This document shows positions 43,341 through 52,114 of a DNA stretch of 64,000 bases, piece by piece. This stretch comes from Alphaproteobacteria bacterium. GTDB taxonomy: Bacteria; Pseudomonadota; Alphaproteobacteria; Bin95. The translations under genes were made by a program, and so were the position numbers. The stretch is from NCBI GenBank assembly GCA_022827685.1, contig JAJEIH010000078.1, positions 1-64,000 on the forward strand, given 5' to 3'. How positions within the stretch are numbered: the first letter of the stretch is position 1; each line of letters starts with the position of its first letter. The notes under the pieces were generated by a model that had not been told where the DNA came from, searched no databases, and saw only the letters and a program-made list of their open reading frames with translations.

Positions 43341-44350
43341 CGACCGGCGAGAAGGCGGAGCCGAGAAAACGGAAGAAGCTGGTCGGCCATCCGGCGGCGG
43401 CAGGCCTGCTTGCGGCCGATCATGCCGCCGGCCGGCTGCATCATGCCTGGATTCTCGCCGGGCCGCGCGGGATCGGCAAGGCAACCCTGGCCTTCAGGTT
43501 CGCGCGCTATCTCCTTGCAGGACAAACCGGATTGCTTCCGGAAGAGGCCGGGACCGCGCCGCTCCACCTCCCGGCCGACGACCCGATCTTCCGCCGCGTG
43601 GCGTCGGGCGGCCATGCCGATTTACGGACCGTCGAACCGGCAGGCGCCCGAGGAGAAATCCGGGTCGATGCCGTACGCGACGCGATTCGTTTCCTGAAGC
43701 TGACGCCCGGCGAGTCGGCATGGCGCGTCCTGATCGTGGACGGGGCGGATTCCATGAACCCGAACGCGCAGAACGCTGCCTTGAAGGTACTGGAGGAACC
43801 GCCGCGCAACGTATTGATTCTGTTGATTGCCCATCGTCCGTCGCTGCTTCTCCCGACGGTGCGCTCGCGCTGCCGCCTGCTGCGAATGGCTCCGCTCGAC
43901 CGCCCGGCTTTCAACGAGGTGCTTTCCGACATCGGGCCGGAACTGGATGCGGAGGCCTGCGCCCGCCTGTTCGCGGTTTCCGGCGGCAGTCCCGGCGCGG
44001 CGCTGGAACTGGAGCAGCTTGGCGGGCGCGGGATCAAGGAAGCGGTGGACGCCTTGCTCGAGGCGCTGCCGGCCATCGACCGCAAGGCACTGGAAGCAGT
44101 CGCCGCCACCGTAACTGAGAACCGCGAGCCTGAGCATTTCCAGGCGTTCGGGAGAATCCTTGCGGCAAGCCTGGCCGAACGCCTGCGGGCTACCGGTCCC
44201 GACGCCGCCTGGCTGGACGCGGAGGCTGGCGTGTCGCGCCTGCTGGAACGCTGCGTCGCGCTGTCCCTCGACCGGCGGCAGACGGTGTTCGAGATTTTCG
44301 GCGGGCTCGCCAGGACAGCCGCGGGCGGAGGGCAGGGCGCCCGTGCTTGA
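43337..44350 (+). CDS. holB: DNA polymerase III delta-prime subunit
   Basis: A 337-residue clamp-loader subunit. The AAA+ fold shows GPRGIGKATLAFRFARYLL (a P-loop with Ala after the invariant Lys), VDGADSMNPNAQNAALKVLEEPP with the LEEPP of clamp-loader proteins, and the sensor block LIAHRPSLLLPTVRSRC, where the SRC motif contributes an Arg finger. The zinc-binding cysteines of E. coli delta-prime are absent, as in other alphaproteobacteria. The start overlaps tmk (ATGA). metG follows 60 bases later. Confidence 0.94.
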   Translation: MTTGEKAEPRKRKKLVGHPAAAGLLAADHAAGRLHHAWILAGPRGIGKATLAFRFARYLLAGQTGLLPEEAGTAPLHLPADDPIFRRVASGGHADLRTVEPAGARGEIRVDAVRDAIRFLKLTPGESAWRVLIVDGADSMNPNAQNAALKVLEEPPRNVLILLIAHRPSLLLPTVRSRCRLLRMAPLDRPAFNEVLSDIGPELDAEACARLFAVSGGSPGAALELEQLGGRGIKEAVDALLEALPAIDRKALEAVAATVTENREPEHFQAFGRILAASLAERLRATGPDAAWLDAEAGVSRLLERCVALSLDRRQTVFEIFGGLARTAAGGGQGARA

Positions 44351-44410
44351 TTCCGCGAATTATAAGTGGGACAACGCGCCCGTGTTCCGGGACCCGGATG
44401 TCCGCCTCCG

Positions 44411-45961
44411 ATGAGCGACGCCACGCCGTTCTACATCACCACGCCGATCTATTACGTCAACGACGCGCCCCATATCGGCCATGCGTACACTACGCTGGCC
44501 TGCGATGTGCTGGCGCGCTTCAAGCGGCTCGACGGCTACGACGTCCAGTTCCTGACCGGCACGGACGAGCACGGGCAGAAGGTCGAGAAGGCGGCGGCGG
44601 CGGCCGGCGAAGCGGCGCAGCCCTTCACGGACCGGATGTCCGGAAACTTCCGCGATCTCGCGGGAACCCTGCGCGCATCCAACGACATTTTCATCCGCAC
44701 CACCGAACACCGCCACAAGATTGCGAGCCAGGCCATCTGGAAAGCGCTGGTGGCCGCCGGCGATATCTATCTCGGCAGCTATGCCGGCTGGTACTCGGTG
44801 CGCGACGAGGCGTTCTTTACCGAGTCGGAGGTGACGAAGCGCGAAGACGGCGCCCGGATCGCTCCGACCGGCGCCGAATGCGAATGGGTCGAGGAGCCCA
44901 GCTACTTCTTCCGGCTTTCCGAGTGGCAGGACCGCCTGCTTGCCTTCTACGAGGCCAATCCCGACTTCATCGGGCCGCAAAGCCGGCGCAACGAGGTCGT
45001 CAGCTTCGTCAGGGGGGGGCTGCAGGACTTGTCGGTTTCGCGCACGACCTTCAACTGGGGCGTTCCGGTCCCCGGGGACGACGCCCATGTCATGTATGTC
45101 TGGCTGGACGCGCTGACGAACTACATTACCGGCGTCGGCTATCCCAAGACCGACGGCGATTTTTTCTCCCGCTACTGGCCCGCCAGCCTTCACATGGTCG
45201 GCAAGGACATCGTGCGCTTCCATGCGGTCTATTGGCCGGCCTTCCTCATGGCCGCCGGCGTGGCGCCGCCCCGGCGCGTGTTCGCGCATGGCTGGTGGAC
45301 CAATGAGGGCGAGAAAATCTCCAAGTCGCTTGGCAATGTCATCGACCCCTACGACCTGATCGAGCGTTACGGGCTGGACCAGCTCCGCTATTTCCTGCTG
45401 CGCGAGGTGCCGTTCGGCAATGACGGCGATTTCTCGCACCGCTCGATGGTCCAGCGCATGAACGGCGAACTCGCCAACGACTACGGCAATCTGGTGCAGC
45501 GGACGCTGTCGATGATCGCCCGGAATTGCGGCGGCGAGCTGCCCGGGCCGGGGCATTTTTCGCCCGAGGACACAGGACTCCTGGGCGAAATTTACGGCCT
45601 GCTCGAACCGCTGCGGAGCGCGATGGATCGGCAGGCTTTTCATGAGGCGCTGGAGGACATATGGCGCGTCATCCGGGCGGCCAATGCCTATATTGCCGGC
45701 GAGGAGCCCTGGGCGCTGCGCAAGAGCGACCCGGAGCGCATGGGCACGGTCCTGTTCGTGGCCGCCGAGGCTATCAGGGGTCTCGCGCTTGCGACCCTGC
45801 CATTCATGCCGGATGCGTCCCACCGCATTCTCGACCAGCTTGCCGTCGAGCCCGAAGCCCGCGATTTCGCGGCGTTCGGAAAAGCCGGAACGCTCAACCC
45901 CGGCAGGGCGCTGCCGAAGCCGGAAGGCGTGTTTCCGCGTTACAGCGGCGAGGAAGCTTGA
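44411..45961 (+). CDS. metG: Methionyl-tRNA synthetase
   Basis: A 516-residue class I aminoacyl-tRNA synthetase. The HIGH motif occurs as PHIGHAYTT near residue 22 and the KMSKS motif as EKISKSLGNV near 300. The anticodon-binding helical domain follows from about 360 and the protein ends soon after, so the C-terminal tRNA-binding EMAP domain of E. coli MetG is absent, which is common in alphaproteobacteria. The zinc-finger insertion region lacks an obvious four-cysteine set. Its TGA shares one base with the tatD ATG (TGATG). Confidence 0.97.
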   Translation: MSDATPFYITTPIYYVNDAPHIGHAYTTLACDVLARFKRLDGYDVQFLTGTDEHGQKVEKAAAAAGEAAQPFTDRMSGNFRDLAGTLRASNDIFIRTTEHRHKIASQAIWKALVAAGDIYLGSYAGWYSVRDEAFFTESEVTKREDGARIAPTGAECEWVEEPSYFFRLSEWQDRLLAFYEANPDFIGPQSRRNEVVSFVRGGLQDLSVSRTTFNWGVPVPGDDAHVMYVWLDALTNYITGVGYPKTDGDFFSRYWPASLHMVGKDIVRFHAVYWPAFLMAAGVAPPRRVFAHGWWTNEGEKISKSLGNVIDPYDLIERYGLDQLRYFLLREVPFGNDGDFSHRSMVQRMNGELANDYGNLVQRTLSMIARNCGGELPGPGHFSPEDTGLLGEIYGLLEPLRSAMDRQAFHEALEDIWRVIRAANAYIAGEEPWALRKSDPERMGTVLFVAAEAIRGLALATLPFMPDASHRILDQLAVEPEARDFAAFGKAGTLNPGRALPKPEGVFPRYSGEEA

Positions 45962-46740
45962 TGCTGGTGGACAGCCATTGCCACCTCGATTTCCCGGATT
46001 TCGAGGGGGAAGTGGACGCGCTGGTGGAGCGCGCGCGCGAGGCCGGAGTCGGCTGCATGGTGACGATCTGCACCCGCCCGCGCCAGGCCGGGGCCGTGAT
46101 TGCGCTTGCCGAGCGCCATGAGAGCGTATTCTGCGCGGTCGGGCTGCATCCACACCATGTCGCCGCCGAAGGACTGTCGGAAGAGGGGGATCTTGCCGGT
46201 CTGGCGGAACATCCCAAGGTGGTCGCGCTCGGCGAGACCGGCCTCGACTACCATTACGACCGTAGTCCGCGCGAGCTCCAGCAGGAGAGCTTCCGGCGCC
46301 ATATCCGCGCCGCCGCAAGAGCGGACGTGCCGTTCGTGGTGCATAGCCGCAACGCCGATACCGACACCGCGACGATCCTCGAAGAAGAGGCGGCGGGGCA
46401 GGTTCCGGGCGTCATGCATTGTTTCAGCAGCGGTCGCGCACTGGCGGACAAGGCCCTGGAATTAGGGCTTTATATTTCGCTTTCGGGTATCGTGACCTTC
46501 CGGAATTCAGAGGGCCTGCGCGATATTGCGGCGGACGTGCCGCTCGACCGGCTGCTGGTCGAGACCGATGCGCCGTTCCTGGCGCCCGTGCCGATGCGGG
46601 GCAAACGCAACGAACCGGCCTATGTCGTCCACACGGCCGCGGTCGCAGCCGGACTGAAGGGCATTTCGGGCGAAGCCTTTGCGGCAGCCAGCACGGACAA
46701 CTTCTTCCGCCTGTTCCCGAAGGCGCGCCCTTGCGCATAA
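45961..46740 (+). CDS. TatD-family metal-dependent hydrolase
   Basis: A 259-residue TIM-barrel nuclease-like enzyme. The first metal motif is DSHCHLDF at residue 4. GLHPHHVAAE near 60, the Glu in ALGETGLDYHYD near 91, VVHSRNADTD near 126, HCFSSG near 155 and VETDAPFLAPVP near 203 complete the expected ligand set. The family contains 3'-5' DNases and D-aminoacyl-tRNA deacylase-like members. Its placement after metG is conserved in proteobacteria. The stop overlaps the proposed TTG start of the next gene. Confidence 0.93.
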   Translation: MLVDSHCHLDFPDFEGEVDALVERAREAGVGCMVTICTRPRQAGAVIALAERHESVFCAVGLHPHHVAAEGLSEEGDLAGLAEHPKVVALGETGLDYHYDRSPRELQQESFRRHIRAAARADVPFVVHSRNADTDTATILEEEAAGQVPGVMHCFSSGRALADKALELGLYISLSGIVTFRNSEGLRDIAADVPLDRLLVETDAPFLAPVPMRGKRNEPAYVVHTAAVAAGLKGISGEAFAAASTDNFFRLFPKARPCA

Positions 46741-48341
46741 CGGTTCTCGGCTGCGGCGGCTCTGCCGGCGTCCCGGTCGCGAGCGGCGACTGGGGCGCCT
46801 GCGACCCCGATGACCCGCGAAACCGGCGCAGGCGGCCGTCAATCCTGATCGAGGCGGACGGCGCGCGCATCGTCGTCGATACCGGGCCGGATTTCCGCGA
46901 GCAATGGCTTTCTGTAGGCGGCGGGCGGCTCGACGCCGTCATCTACACGCATGCCCATGCCGACCATATTCACGGCATCGACGACCTGAAATCCCTCTGC
47001 ACCGAGCGCGGCGGTCCCATCGATGTTTACGGACGGGCGGAAGTGCTGGAGCGGATCCGGCAGAGGTTCCCCTATGCCTTTGCCGGTCCCGTCGATGGGC
47101 CGATCTACTTCCGGCCTGCCGTCAATCCGCATCCCTTCGAAGACCGCTTCGAGATTTCAGGCATCGAGTTCCGGGCCTTCGAGCAGCAGCACGGGCAGGG
47201 ACGGTCCACAGGGCTCAGGATCGGGGACTTCGCCTACAGCACCGATGTCTCGGCCCTCGACGACGCCGCATTCGAGGCGCTCGAGAGAATCGATACCTGG
47301 ATCGTCGGCGCGGGGCATGCGGACTTCCCGAGCGGCAACCACGCCTTCCTGCCGGTCGTTCTGGAGTGGGTGGAGCGCCTCGGGCCGCAGCGTGTCGTGC
47401 TGACGCACCTCAATCATTTCATGGATTACCGCACGATTGCCGGCGAACTTCCGGAGGGGGTCGAACCCGGCATCGACGGCATGACCTTCGACGTCCTTCC
47501 TAATTCGCCCGCTCTGATTTCCCATAATATACATTATGCGATAACAGGATCGCAACCCGTTGATTCCCTTCTGGAAATCATGGCCACCCTGCGGGCGCCC
47601 TCTATCGGCTGTCCGTGGGATATCGAGCAGAACTTCGAGACCATCGCGCCATACACGGTCGAGGAAGCCTATGAAGTTGCCGAGGCCATTCGTTCCGGGG
47701 ACCTCGACGCGCTGCGCGACGAACTGGGCGATCTGCTCTTCCAGGTCGTCTTCCATGCAAGGATGGCCGAGGAGCGCGGCGCGTTCGCCTTCGGCGATGT
47801 CGTCAATGCGGTGTCCGCCAAGATGGTGGCCCGCCATCCCCATGTATTCGGCGGCGCAACGGTCGCCGATGCCGATGCGCAGACCGCCAATTGGGAGGCG
47901 CAGAAGGAACGCGAGCGCCAGCGCAAGGCCAACGATGCCGGCGCGCCGCGTTCGAGCGCGCTGGACGATGTGCCACTGGCCCTGCCGGCGCTGATGCGCG
48001 CGGAGAAGCTGCAGCGCCGGGCGGCGCGGATCGGCTTCGACTGGCCGAACGCCGAACCGATCTTTGACAAGGTGCGCGAAGAACTCGACGAAATCGGGGC
48101 GCCGGACGCCGATGTTCCGGCCGAACTCGGCGACCTGCTCTTTTCCGCCGTCAATCTCGCGCGTAAGCTCGGCGCCCAGCCGGAAACGGTGCTGCGGGAC
48201 GCCAACGCCCGGTTTGAAAGGCGGTTTCGCCGGGTCGAAGCCCTCGCGCGCAGGGAAGGCACGGCGCTGCCGGAGGCGCCGCTCGCGGAATTGGACCGCT
48301 TGTGGGACCTCGCAAAACGGGAAGAAAAGGATGCAGGCTGA
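46731..48341 (+). CDS. MBL-fold hydrolase fused in frame to MazG pyrophosphohydrolase
   Basis: One uninterrupted 536-codon frame. I start it at TTG 46731, which gives the usual N-terminus RITVLGCGGSAGVP. Residues 1-260 are a PhnP-like metallo-beta-lactamase-fold hydrolase: HAHADHIHGID near residue 72, RGGPIDVYG, TDVSALDD and the late His in LTHLNHF. Residues about 277-536 are a full-length MazG NTP pyrophosphohydrolase with two EEAYEV/ELGDLLF modules, starting VDSLLEIM, GCPWDIEQNFETI. In most relatives these are separate genes. The joining codons (47517-47544) are the dif site. A separate MazG start at ATG 47580 is possible but has only a weak binding site. Confidence 0.85.
   Translation: MRITVLGCGGSAGVPVASGDWGACDPDDPRNRRRRPSILIEADGARIVVDTGPDFREQWLSVGGGRLDAVIYTHAHADHIHGIDDLKSLCTERGGPIDVYGRAEVLERIRQRFPYAFAGPVDGPIYFRPAVNPHPFEDRFEISGIEFRAFEQQHGQGRSTGLRIGDFAYSTDVSALDDAAFEALERIDTWIVGAGHADFPSGNHAFLPVVLEWVERLGPQRVVLTHLNHFMDYRTIAGELPEGVEPGIDGMTFDVLPNSPALISHNIHYAITGSQPVDSLLEIMATLRAPSIGCPWDIEQNFETIAPYTVEEAYEVAEAIRSGDLDALRDELGDLLFQVVFHARMAEERGAFAFGDVVNAVSAKMVARHPHVFGGATVADADAQTANWEAQKERERQRKANDAGAPRSSALDDVPLALPALMRAEKLQRRAARIGFDWPNAEPIFDKVREELDEIGAPDADVPAELGDLLFSAVNLARKLGAQPETVLRDANARFERRFRRVEALARREGTALPEAPLAELDRLWDLAKREEKDAG
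47517..47544 (-). other. dif: Chromosome dimer resolution site (dif)
   Basis: On the minus strand the site reads as an 11-base arm TTATCGCATAA, centre TGTATA and arm TTATGGGAAAT. Compared with the E. coli dif site, as I recall it, 22 of 28 positions agree, including 18 in a row (CGCATAATGTATATTATG). XerC and XerD bind the two arms and cut at the borders of the centre. The AT-rich island stands out in GC-rich coding DNA. It lies in frame inside the MBL-MazG gene, contributing codons for ISHNIHYAI. The reversal of KOPS-like octamers at this point supports the call. Confidence 0.9.
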
Positions 48342-49479
48342 GCTTCAACAGGAACTCTCCCGCAGGCTGTTCGCCCATCTCGATGCGGGAACGACCGATG
48401 TCTGGCCGGAGGTCGTTCGCCAGCCGGTCAGCGCCTATACCTGCCCCGAGCGGGCCGAACGGGAAAACCGAGAGCTGTTCCGGAGGCGCCCGCTTTTTGT
48501 CGGGCTCTCGGGGTTGTTGCCGAATCCGGGCGACTGGATCACCAGCGATGAGACCGGCATACCGCTGCTGATCGTCCGCGGCCGCGACGGGGGACTCAGG
48601 GCGTTCGCGAATGTCTGCCGCCACCGCGGGGCGCGGCTCGTCGATGGCCGCGGCTGTGGCGCGGCCTCCTTCTCCTGCCCTTACCACGGCTGGACCTACG
48701 ACCTTGAAGGCCGGCTGATCGGCCTGCCCGACGAACGCAATTTCCCGGGCGTCGAACGGGACGGCCATCGGCTGGCGCCGGTGCCGGTGGCGGAGAAGCA
48801 CGGCATGGTCTTCGTGCAGGCTACGCCGGGCGAGCCCTTCGACATCGATGCGCTGCTCGAAGGCATGGCGGCGGAACTTGCGCCCTACCGGCTCGAGGGC
48901 TGGACGCCCTACTCCAGCCGGCGCTTCGACTTCTCCATGAACTGGAAGATCGCCGTCGATACCTTCCTGGAGCCCTACCACTTCCCTTTCCTGCACAAGA
49001 ACACCGTCGGCCCGATTTTTATCGGCAATCTCTGCCTTTACGACGGTTTCGGGCCGCATCTTCGCGAAGTGCTGCCGCGCCACGGCCTCCGCGAGATGCG
49101 CGGGAAGGCGCCGGAGGACTGGGACCTCGTGGACAACTCGGCGCTCGTTTACGTGTTCTTCCCGAACACCGCCTTCATCGTCCAGAAGGACCATATGGAG
49201 GTCTGGCGCTGCTTCCCGAAAACAGGCGGCGGCCCCGGCGAAACCACCGTGTTTTTCGACTTCTACATCCCGGAGCCGGTGCGGGGCGAAAAGGCGCGCA
49301 TCCACTGGGACAAGAATGTCGATCTTGCGGTGCGCACCGTGATCGAGGAGGACTTCCCGACCGGCGAGACGATCCAGGCGGGCTTCGCCGCCGGGGTGAA
49401 TGTACATGTCACCATCGGCCGGAACGAGCCGGCCGTCGCGCATTTCGAAACGACCACGAACCGCTACGCCGCGGCCTGA
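48331..49479 (+). CDS. Rieske-type aromatic-ring-hydroxylating oxygenase alpha subunit
   Basis: A 382-residue oxygenase component. The Rieske [2Fe-2S] ligands are CRH near residue 91 and CPYHGWTYD about 20 residues later. The mononuclear iron site is formed by DTFLEPYHFPFLHK near 211 (two His) with a later acidic residue. No beta subunit, ferredoxin or reductase gene is adjacent, so it depends on electron carriers encoded elsewhere, as in the monooxygenase-like members of this family. The start overlaps the MazG stop by 11 bases, and the 3' end overlaps the convergent Fe-S scaffold gene. Confidence 0.92.
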   Translation: MQAELQQELSRRLFAHLDAGTTDVWPEVVRQPVSAYTCPERAERENRELFRRRPLFVGLSGLLPNPGDWITSDETGIPLLIVRGRDGGLRAFANVCRHRGARLVDGRGCGAASFSCPYHGWTYDLEGRLIGLPDERNFPGVERDGHRLAPVPVAEKHGMVFVQATPGEPFDIDALLEGMAAELAPYRLEGWTPYSSRRFDFSMNWKIAVDTFLEPYHFPFLHKNTVGPIFIGNLCLYDGFGPHLREVLPRHGLREMRGKAPEDWDLVDNSALVYVFFPNTAFIVQKDHMEVWRCFPKTGGGPGETTVFFDFYIPEPVRGEKARIHWDKNVDLAVRTVIEEDFPTGETIQAGFAAGVNVHVTIGRNEPAVAHFETTTNRYAAA

Positions 49480-49892
49480 AGCGCCTCCAGCGTCGTCTCG
49501 AAAGGCAGCAATACCGCGCCGTGGCGCGCCGTAACCTCACGCACGGGCTCAAGGCGTTCGAATGCGCTCCACACGCCGCTCGGCGCCGCCCCGCCCTTCA
49601 GGAACGCTTCGACCTGGGCGCGCCCTTCCTCGACCTCCCGGGCGCTGCGCCCGGGCGCCGTTTCCGCGAACAGCGCCGCCGACGCCTGGCCGAAGGCGCA
49701 GGCCTGGATGCGCTGCCCATAGTCGGCAATCCGGCCGTCCCGGACCGCAACCTCGACCGTCATCACGCTGCCGCAAAGCCGGCTGGTGCGCGTCGCCGCC
49801 CCGTCCGCATCGGCCAGCTGCCCCACGCGGGAAATGCCTCCGGCGAGGCGAAGGATGTCGCGCGTGTAAAGCTTGAAGAGGGCGTCCGTCAT
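49464..49892 (-). CDS. NifU/IscU-like iron-sulfur cluster scaffold protein
   Basis: A 142-residue protein starting MTDALFKLYTRDILRLA at ATG 49892. It resembles the alphaproteobacterial branch of NifU N-terminal proteins: CGSVMTVEV (first Cys), QACAFGQASAALFAE (second Cys) and the end block RHGAVLLPFETTLEAL. In this branch the third IscU Cys is usually replaced, as here. An upstream in-frame ATG would add a long arginine-rich leader and was rejected. It overlaps the end of the convergent oxygenase gene by 16 bases. A role in Fe-S assembly is likely but not proven for this branch. Confidence 0.8.
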   Translation of the reverse strand: MTDALFKLYTRDILRLAGGISRVGQLADADGAATRTSRLCGSVMTVEVAVRDGRIADYGQRIQACAFGQASAALFAETAPGRSAREVEEGRAQVEAFLKGGAAPSGVWSAFERLEPVREVTARHGAVLLPFETTLEALQAAA

Positions 49893-49954
49893 GGCAGAGG
49901 CCATCTGGGCCCGGGGAGGGCCGGCGGCAAGGCCCTGCCCTCCCCCGCCGGCGT

Positions 49955-51529
49955 CTACTTCTTCGTGACGTAGTAGAGCATGAACTGGTTGTCGGCGCGC
50001 TGGGCGAGCTCGACGGAATCGCTCTTGCCCCATGCCAGTCCCTGCTGGTGCAACGGAATCGTTCCGACTTCCGAAGCGGCGATTTCATAGGCCTTCGCGA
50101 TCATGGCGTTACGTTCCGCCTCGTCGGTCGAGACCTTGATCCTGTCCGTCAGCGCATCGACTTCCTTGTTGCAGTAGCCGCCGACATTGAACTTGCCGCG
50201 CCCGGTTTCCTCCCGGCAATTCAGGAGGTTGTAGAGCACGTTCCAGCTGTCGAACGAACCCGGCGTCCAGCCGAGCAGGAAGAAGCTGGTGTCGTAGTTC
50301 GGCCCCAGGATCTTCTTGAAGAACAGCGCCTTCGGCTCGGCCACCAGATTAACCTTGATGCCGACCTTGGCGAGCATCGAGGAAATCGCAATGCAGATCT
50401 GCTCGTCGTTCACATAGCGGTTGTTCGGGCAGTTCATGCCGACCTCGAATCCCTCCGCGTAACCGGCTTCCGCCAAAAGCGATTTCGCCTTGTCCGGATC
50501 ATGGGCAAGGCGCCCGATGCCGGGGGCGTGCGGGAAGAGCTTCGGCGAGATCATCAGCGCCGAGGGGTCGGACAGGCGGCGCATGACCTTCTTGCGGATC
50601 GCGTCGATATTGATCGCGTGATAGAAGGCCTGCCGTACCCGCACATCCTTGAACGGATTGGCGCCCTTGACGCTCGAATAGAGAAGCTCGTCGCGGGCGA
50701 TGTCGAGGCCGAGGAAGATCGTGCGCAGTTCGGGGCCGATCAGCACCGAGGTGCCGTCATTGCCGTCCACGCGCTTGATGTCCTGCACCGGCACGGGATA
50801 GGCCATGTCGATCTCGCCGGAGAGCAGGGCTGCGACGCGCGTGGCGTCGGAGCCGATCGGCTTGAACACGACGCGGGTCAGGTTGTGCTTCGGCGTGTCC
50901 CACCAGCCCTCATGCGGCTCCAGCACTGTCTCCACATCGGTCTCGCGCTTCACGACCCTGAAGGGTCCGGTGCCGTTGGCGTTGAAGGCGGCGAAATTGT
51001 CGGTGCCTTCGGCAAGCGAGGTCGGCGAGGCGGCGTTGTTCGCTTCCGCCCACTCCTTGTCCATGATGTACCAGGTCGCCCATTCCGAGTGCAGGATCGG
51101 GTTGGGGCCGTCGGTCACGAAATCGACCGTGTAGTCATCGACCTTCTCGACCTTGACGCTCTTGGCGATGCGGGTCGTCAGGTCGGAGCCCTCGGCCCGC
51201 ACGCGGTCGGCGGAAAAGACCACGTCGTCGGCGTTGAAGGGGTTGCCGTTATGGAAGACGACGCCCTGCCGCAGGTGGAAACGCCACCGGTTCGGCTCGA
51301 CGATTTCCCAGCGTTCCGCGAGCGCGGGCTCGATCTGGAGGTCGGGGCCCCGGCGTATCAGCCCTTCATAGACATTGCCGAGCAGGCCGAGCGTGAAGGT
51401 TTCGTTCAGCACATAGGGGTCGAGCGCCTGCGCGTCGCCCTGGAACGACCAGGTGAAGGTCTTGGCCCCGGCGGGCATCGCCATGGCCATCGTCGCGGCA
51501 AGCGCCGCAGCAGCAGTTCGGAGTCGCAT
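49955..51529 (-). CDS. ABC transporter substrate-binding protein, family 5 (peptide/nickel type)
   Basis: A 524-residue periplasmic protein with signal peptide at residues 1-22 (ending MAMPAGA-K). The mature chain has the SBP_bac_5 pattern: LDPYVLNETFTLGLLGNVYEGLI near residue 36, the LAERWEIVEPNRWRFHLRQGV region near 70 and FHNGNPFNADDVVFS. DppA/OppA-like proteins bind peptides, but many bind other solutes. An OppD-like ATPase gene lies 640 bases upstream on the same strand with brnTA between; no permease gene is present. Confidence 0.92.
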   Translation of the reverse strand: MRLRTAAAALAATMAMAMPAGAKTFTWSFQGDAQALDPYVLNETFTLGLLGNVYEGLIRRGPDLQIEPALAERWEIVEPNRWRFHLRQGVVFHNGNPFNADDVVFSADRVRAEGSDLTTRIAKSVKVEKVDDYTVDFVTDGPNPILHSEWATWYIMDKEWAEANNAASPTSLAEGTDNFAAFNANGTGPFRVVKRETDVETVLEPHEGWWDTPKHNLTRVVFKPIGSDATRVAALLSGEIDMAYPVPVQDIKRVDGNDGTSVLIGPELRTIFLGLDIARDELLYSSVKGANPFKDVRVRQAFYHAINIDAIRKKVMRRLSDPSALMISPKLFPHAPGIGRLAHDPDKAKSLLAEAGYAEGFEVGMNCPNNRYVNDEQICIAISSMLAKVGIKVNLVAEPKALFFKKILGPNYDTSFFLLGWTPGSFDSWNVLYNLLNCREETGRGKFNVGGYCNKEVDALTDRIKVSTDEAERNAMIAKAYEIAASEVGTIPLHQQGLAWGKSDSVELAQRADNQFMLYYVTKK

Positions 51530-51624
51530 CCTTGGAGCCTCTCGGGATGGTTTGCGGGCGGGAACCTAGCCCGGAATTCCGCCCATTGTCATGGATTCCG
51601 CGCCGCTCCCGAATTATTGCCGCG

Positions 51625-51879
51625 TCAGGCCGTGGAATTTGCAATCCACTCCCGCAGCGCCCGGTCGATCCGGGTCTGCCAGCCGCTTCCTCCCGCCTTG
51701 AAGTGGTCGATCACATCCTGCGACAAGCGGATGGTAGTCGAGACTTTCGGCTTCGCGGCAGGGGGGCGTCCCCGCCTGACCCTTGCCGTGGCGAACTTTT
51801 CCGGCCACCTGCCTCTCGACAGGTCAGGCGCGGTGTCAGGGTCGAAGTCTCGGACCGTAGAGTCGTCGTTCCCGTTCAT
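51625..51879 (-). CDS. brnA: BrnA-type antitoxin
   Basis: An 84-residue protein with a C-terminal ribbon-helix-helix-like domain: VSTTIRLSQDVIDHFKAGGSGWQTRIDRALREWI split at the turn GGSG. The N-terminal part is acidic with ARVRRGRPPAAKPK as the linker, as in BrnA proteins. BrnA dimerises, binds the BrnT toxin and represses the operon. The start lies 44 bases inside the end of the brnT gene, the usual order toxin then antitoxin. Confidence 0.88.
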   Translation of the reverse strand: MNGNDDSTVRDFDPDTAPDLSRGRWPEKFATARVRRGRPPAAKPKVSTTIRLSQDVIDHFKAGGSGWQTRIDRALREWIANSTA

Positions 51880-52111
51880 TGGCCTTCCTCATGCTGATAA
51901 TCCGCTGCGCATTCGGCCGCGATGTCCAGACAAGAACCACGATCTCACCATCGAGAAAACCGATGGTGAGAAAGCGATCCTCGCCGTAATCCTGCCGGTC
52001 GTCCCTGACAGTCAAGCTCTCGCCCGCGAACACATCGCCGGCACGGGCCATATCCAGTCCTCGGGCTTCGAAAGTGGCCGTCCTTTTTGCCTCGTCGAAC
52101 TCGATTTTCAT
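51836..52111 (-). CDS. brnT: BrnT-type ribonuclease toxin
   Basis: A 91-residue protein of the BrnT family. It begins MKIEFDEAKRTATFEARGLD, has the central VRDDRQDYGEDRFLTIGFLDGEIVVLVWTSR region split at the RQDYGEDR turn, and ends IISMRKANERERRLYG, containing the catalytic RxxxxxE/R pattern of the family. BrnT is an RNase that halts translation until bound by BrnA. The fold and operon order make the call safe. The pair is inserted between two ABC transporter genes on the same strand. Confidence 0.9.
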   Translation of the reverse strand: MKIEFDEAKRTATFEARGLDMARAGDVFAGESLTVRDDRQDYGEDRFLTIGFLDGEIVVLVWTSRPNAQRIISMRKANERERRLYGPRLRP

Positions 52112-52114
52112 TTT

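Noticed and set aside
47517-47544. The dif-like site as the attachment site of an integrated Xer-dependent element
   Set aside because: Both sides carry housekeeping genes in conserved order, only one copy of the site is present and no phage or integrative genes are seen, so the chromosomal dif reading is simpler.
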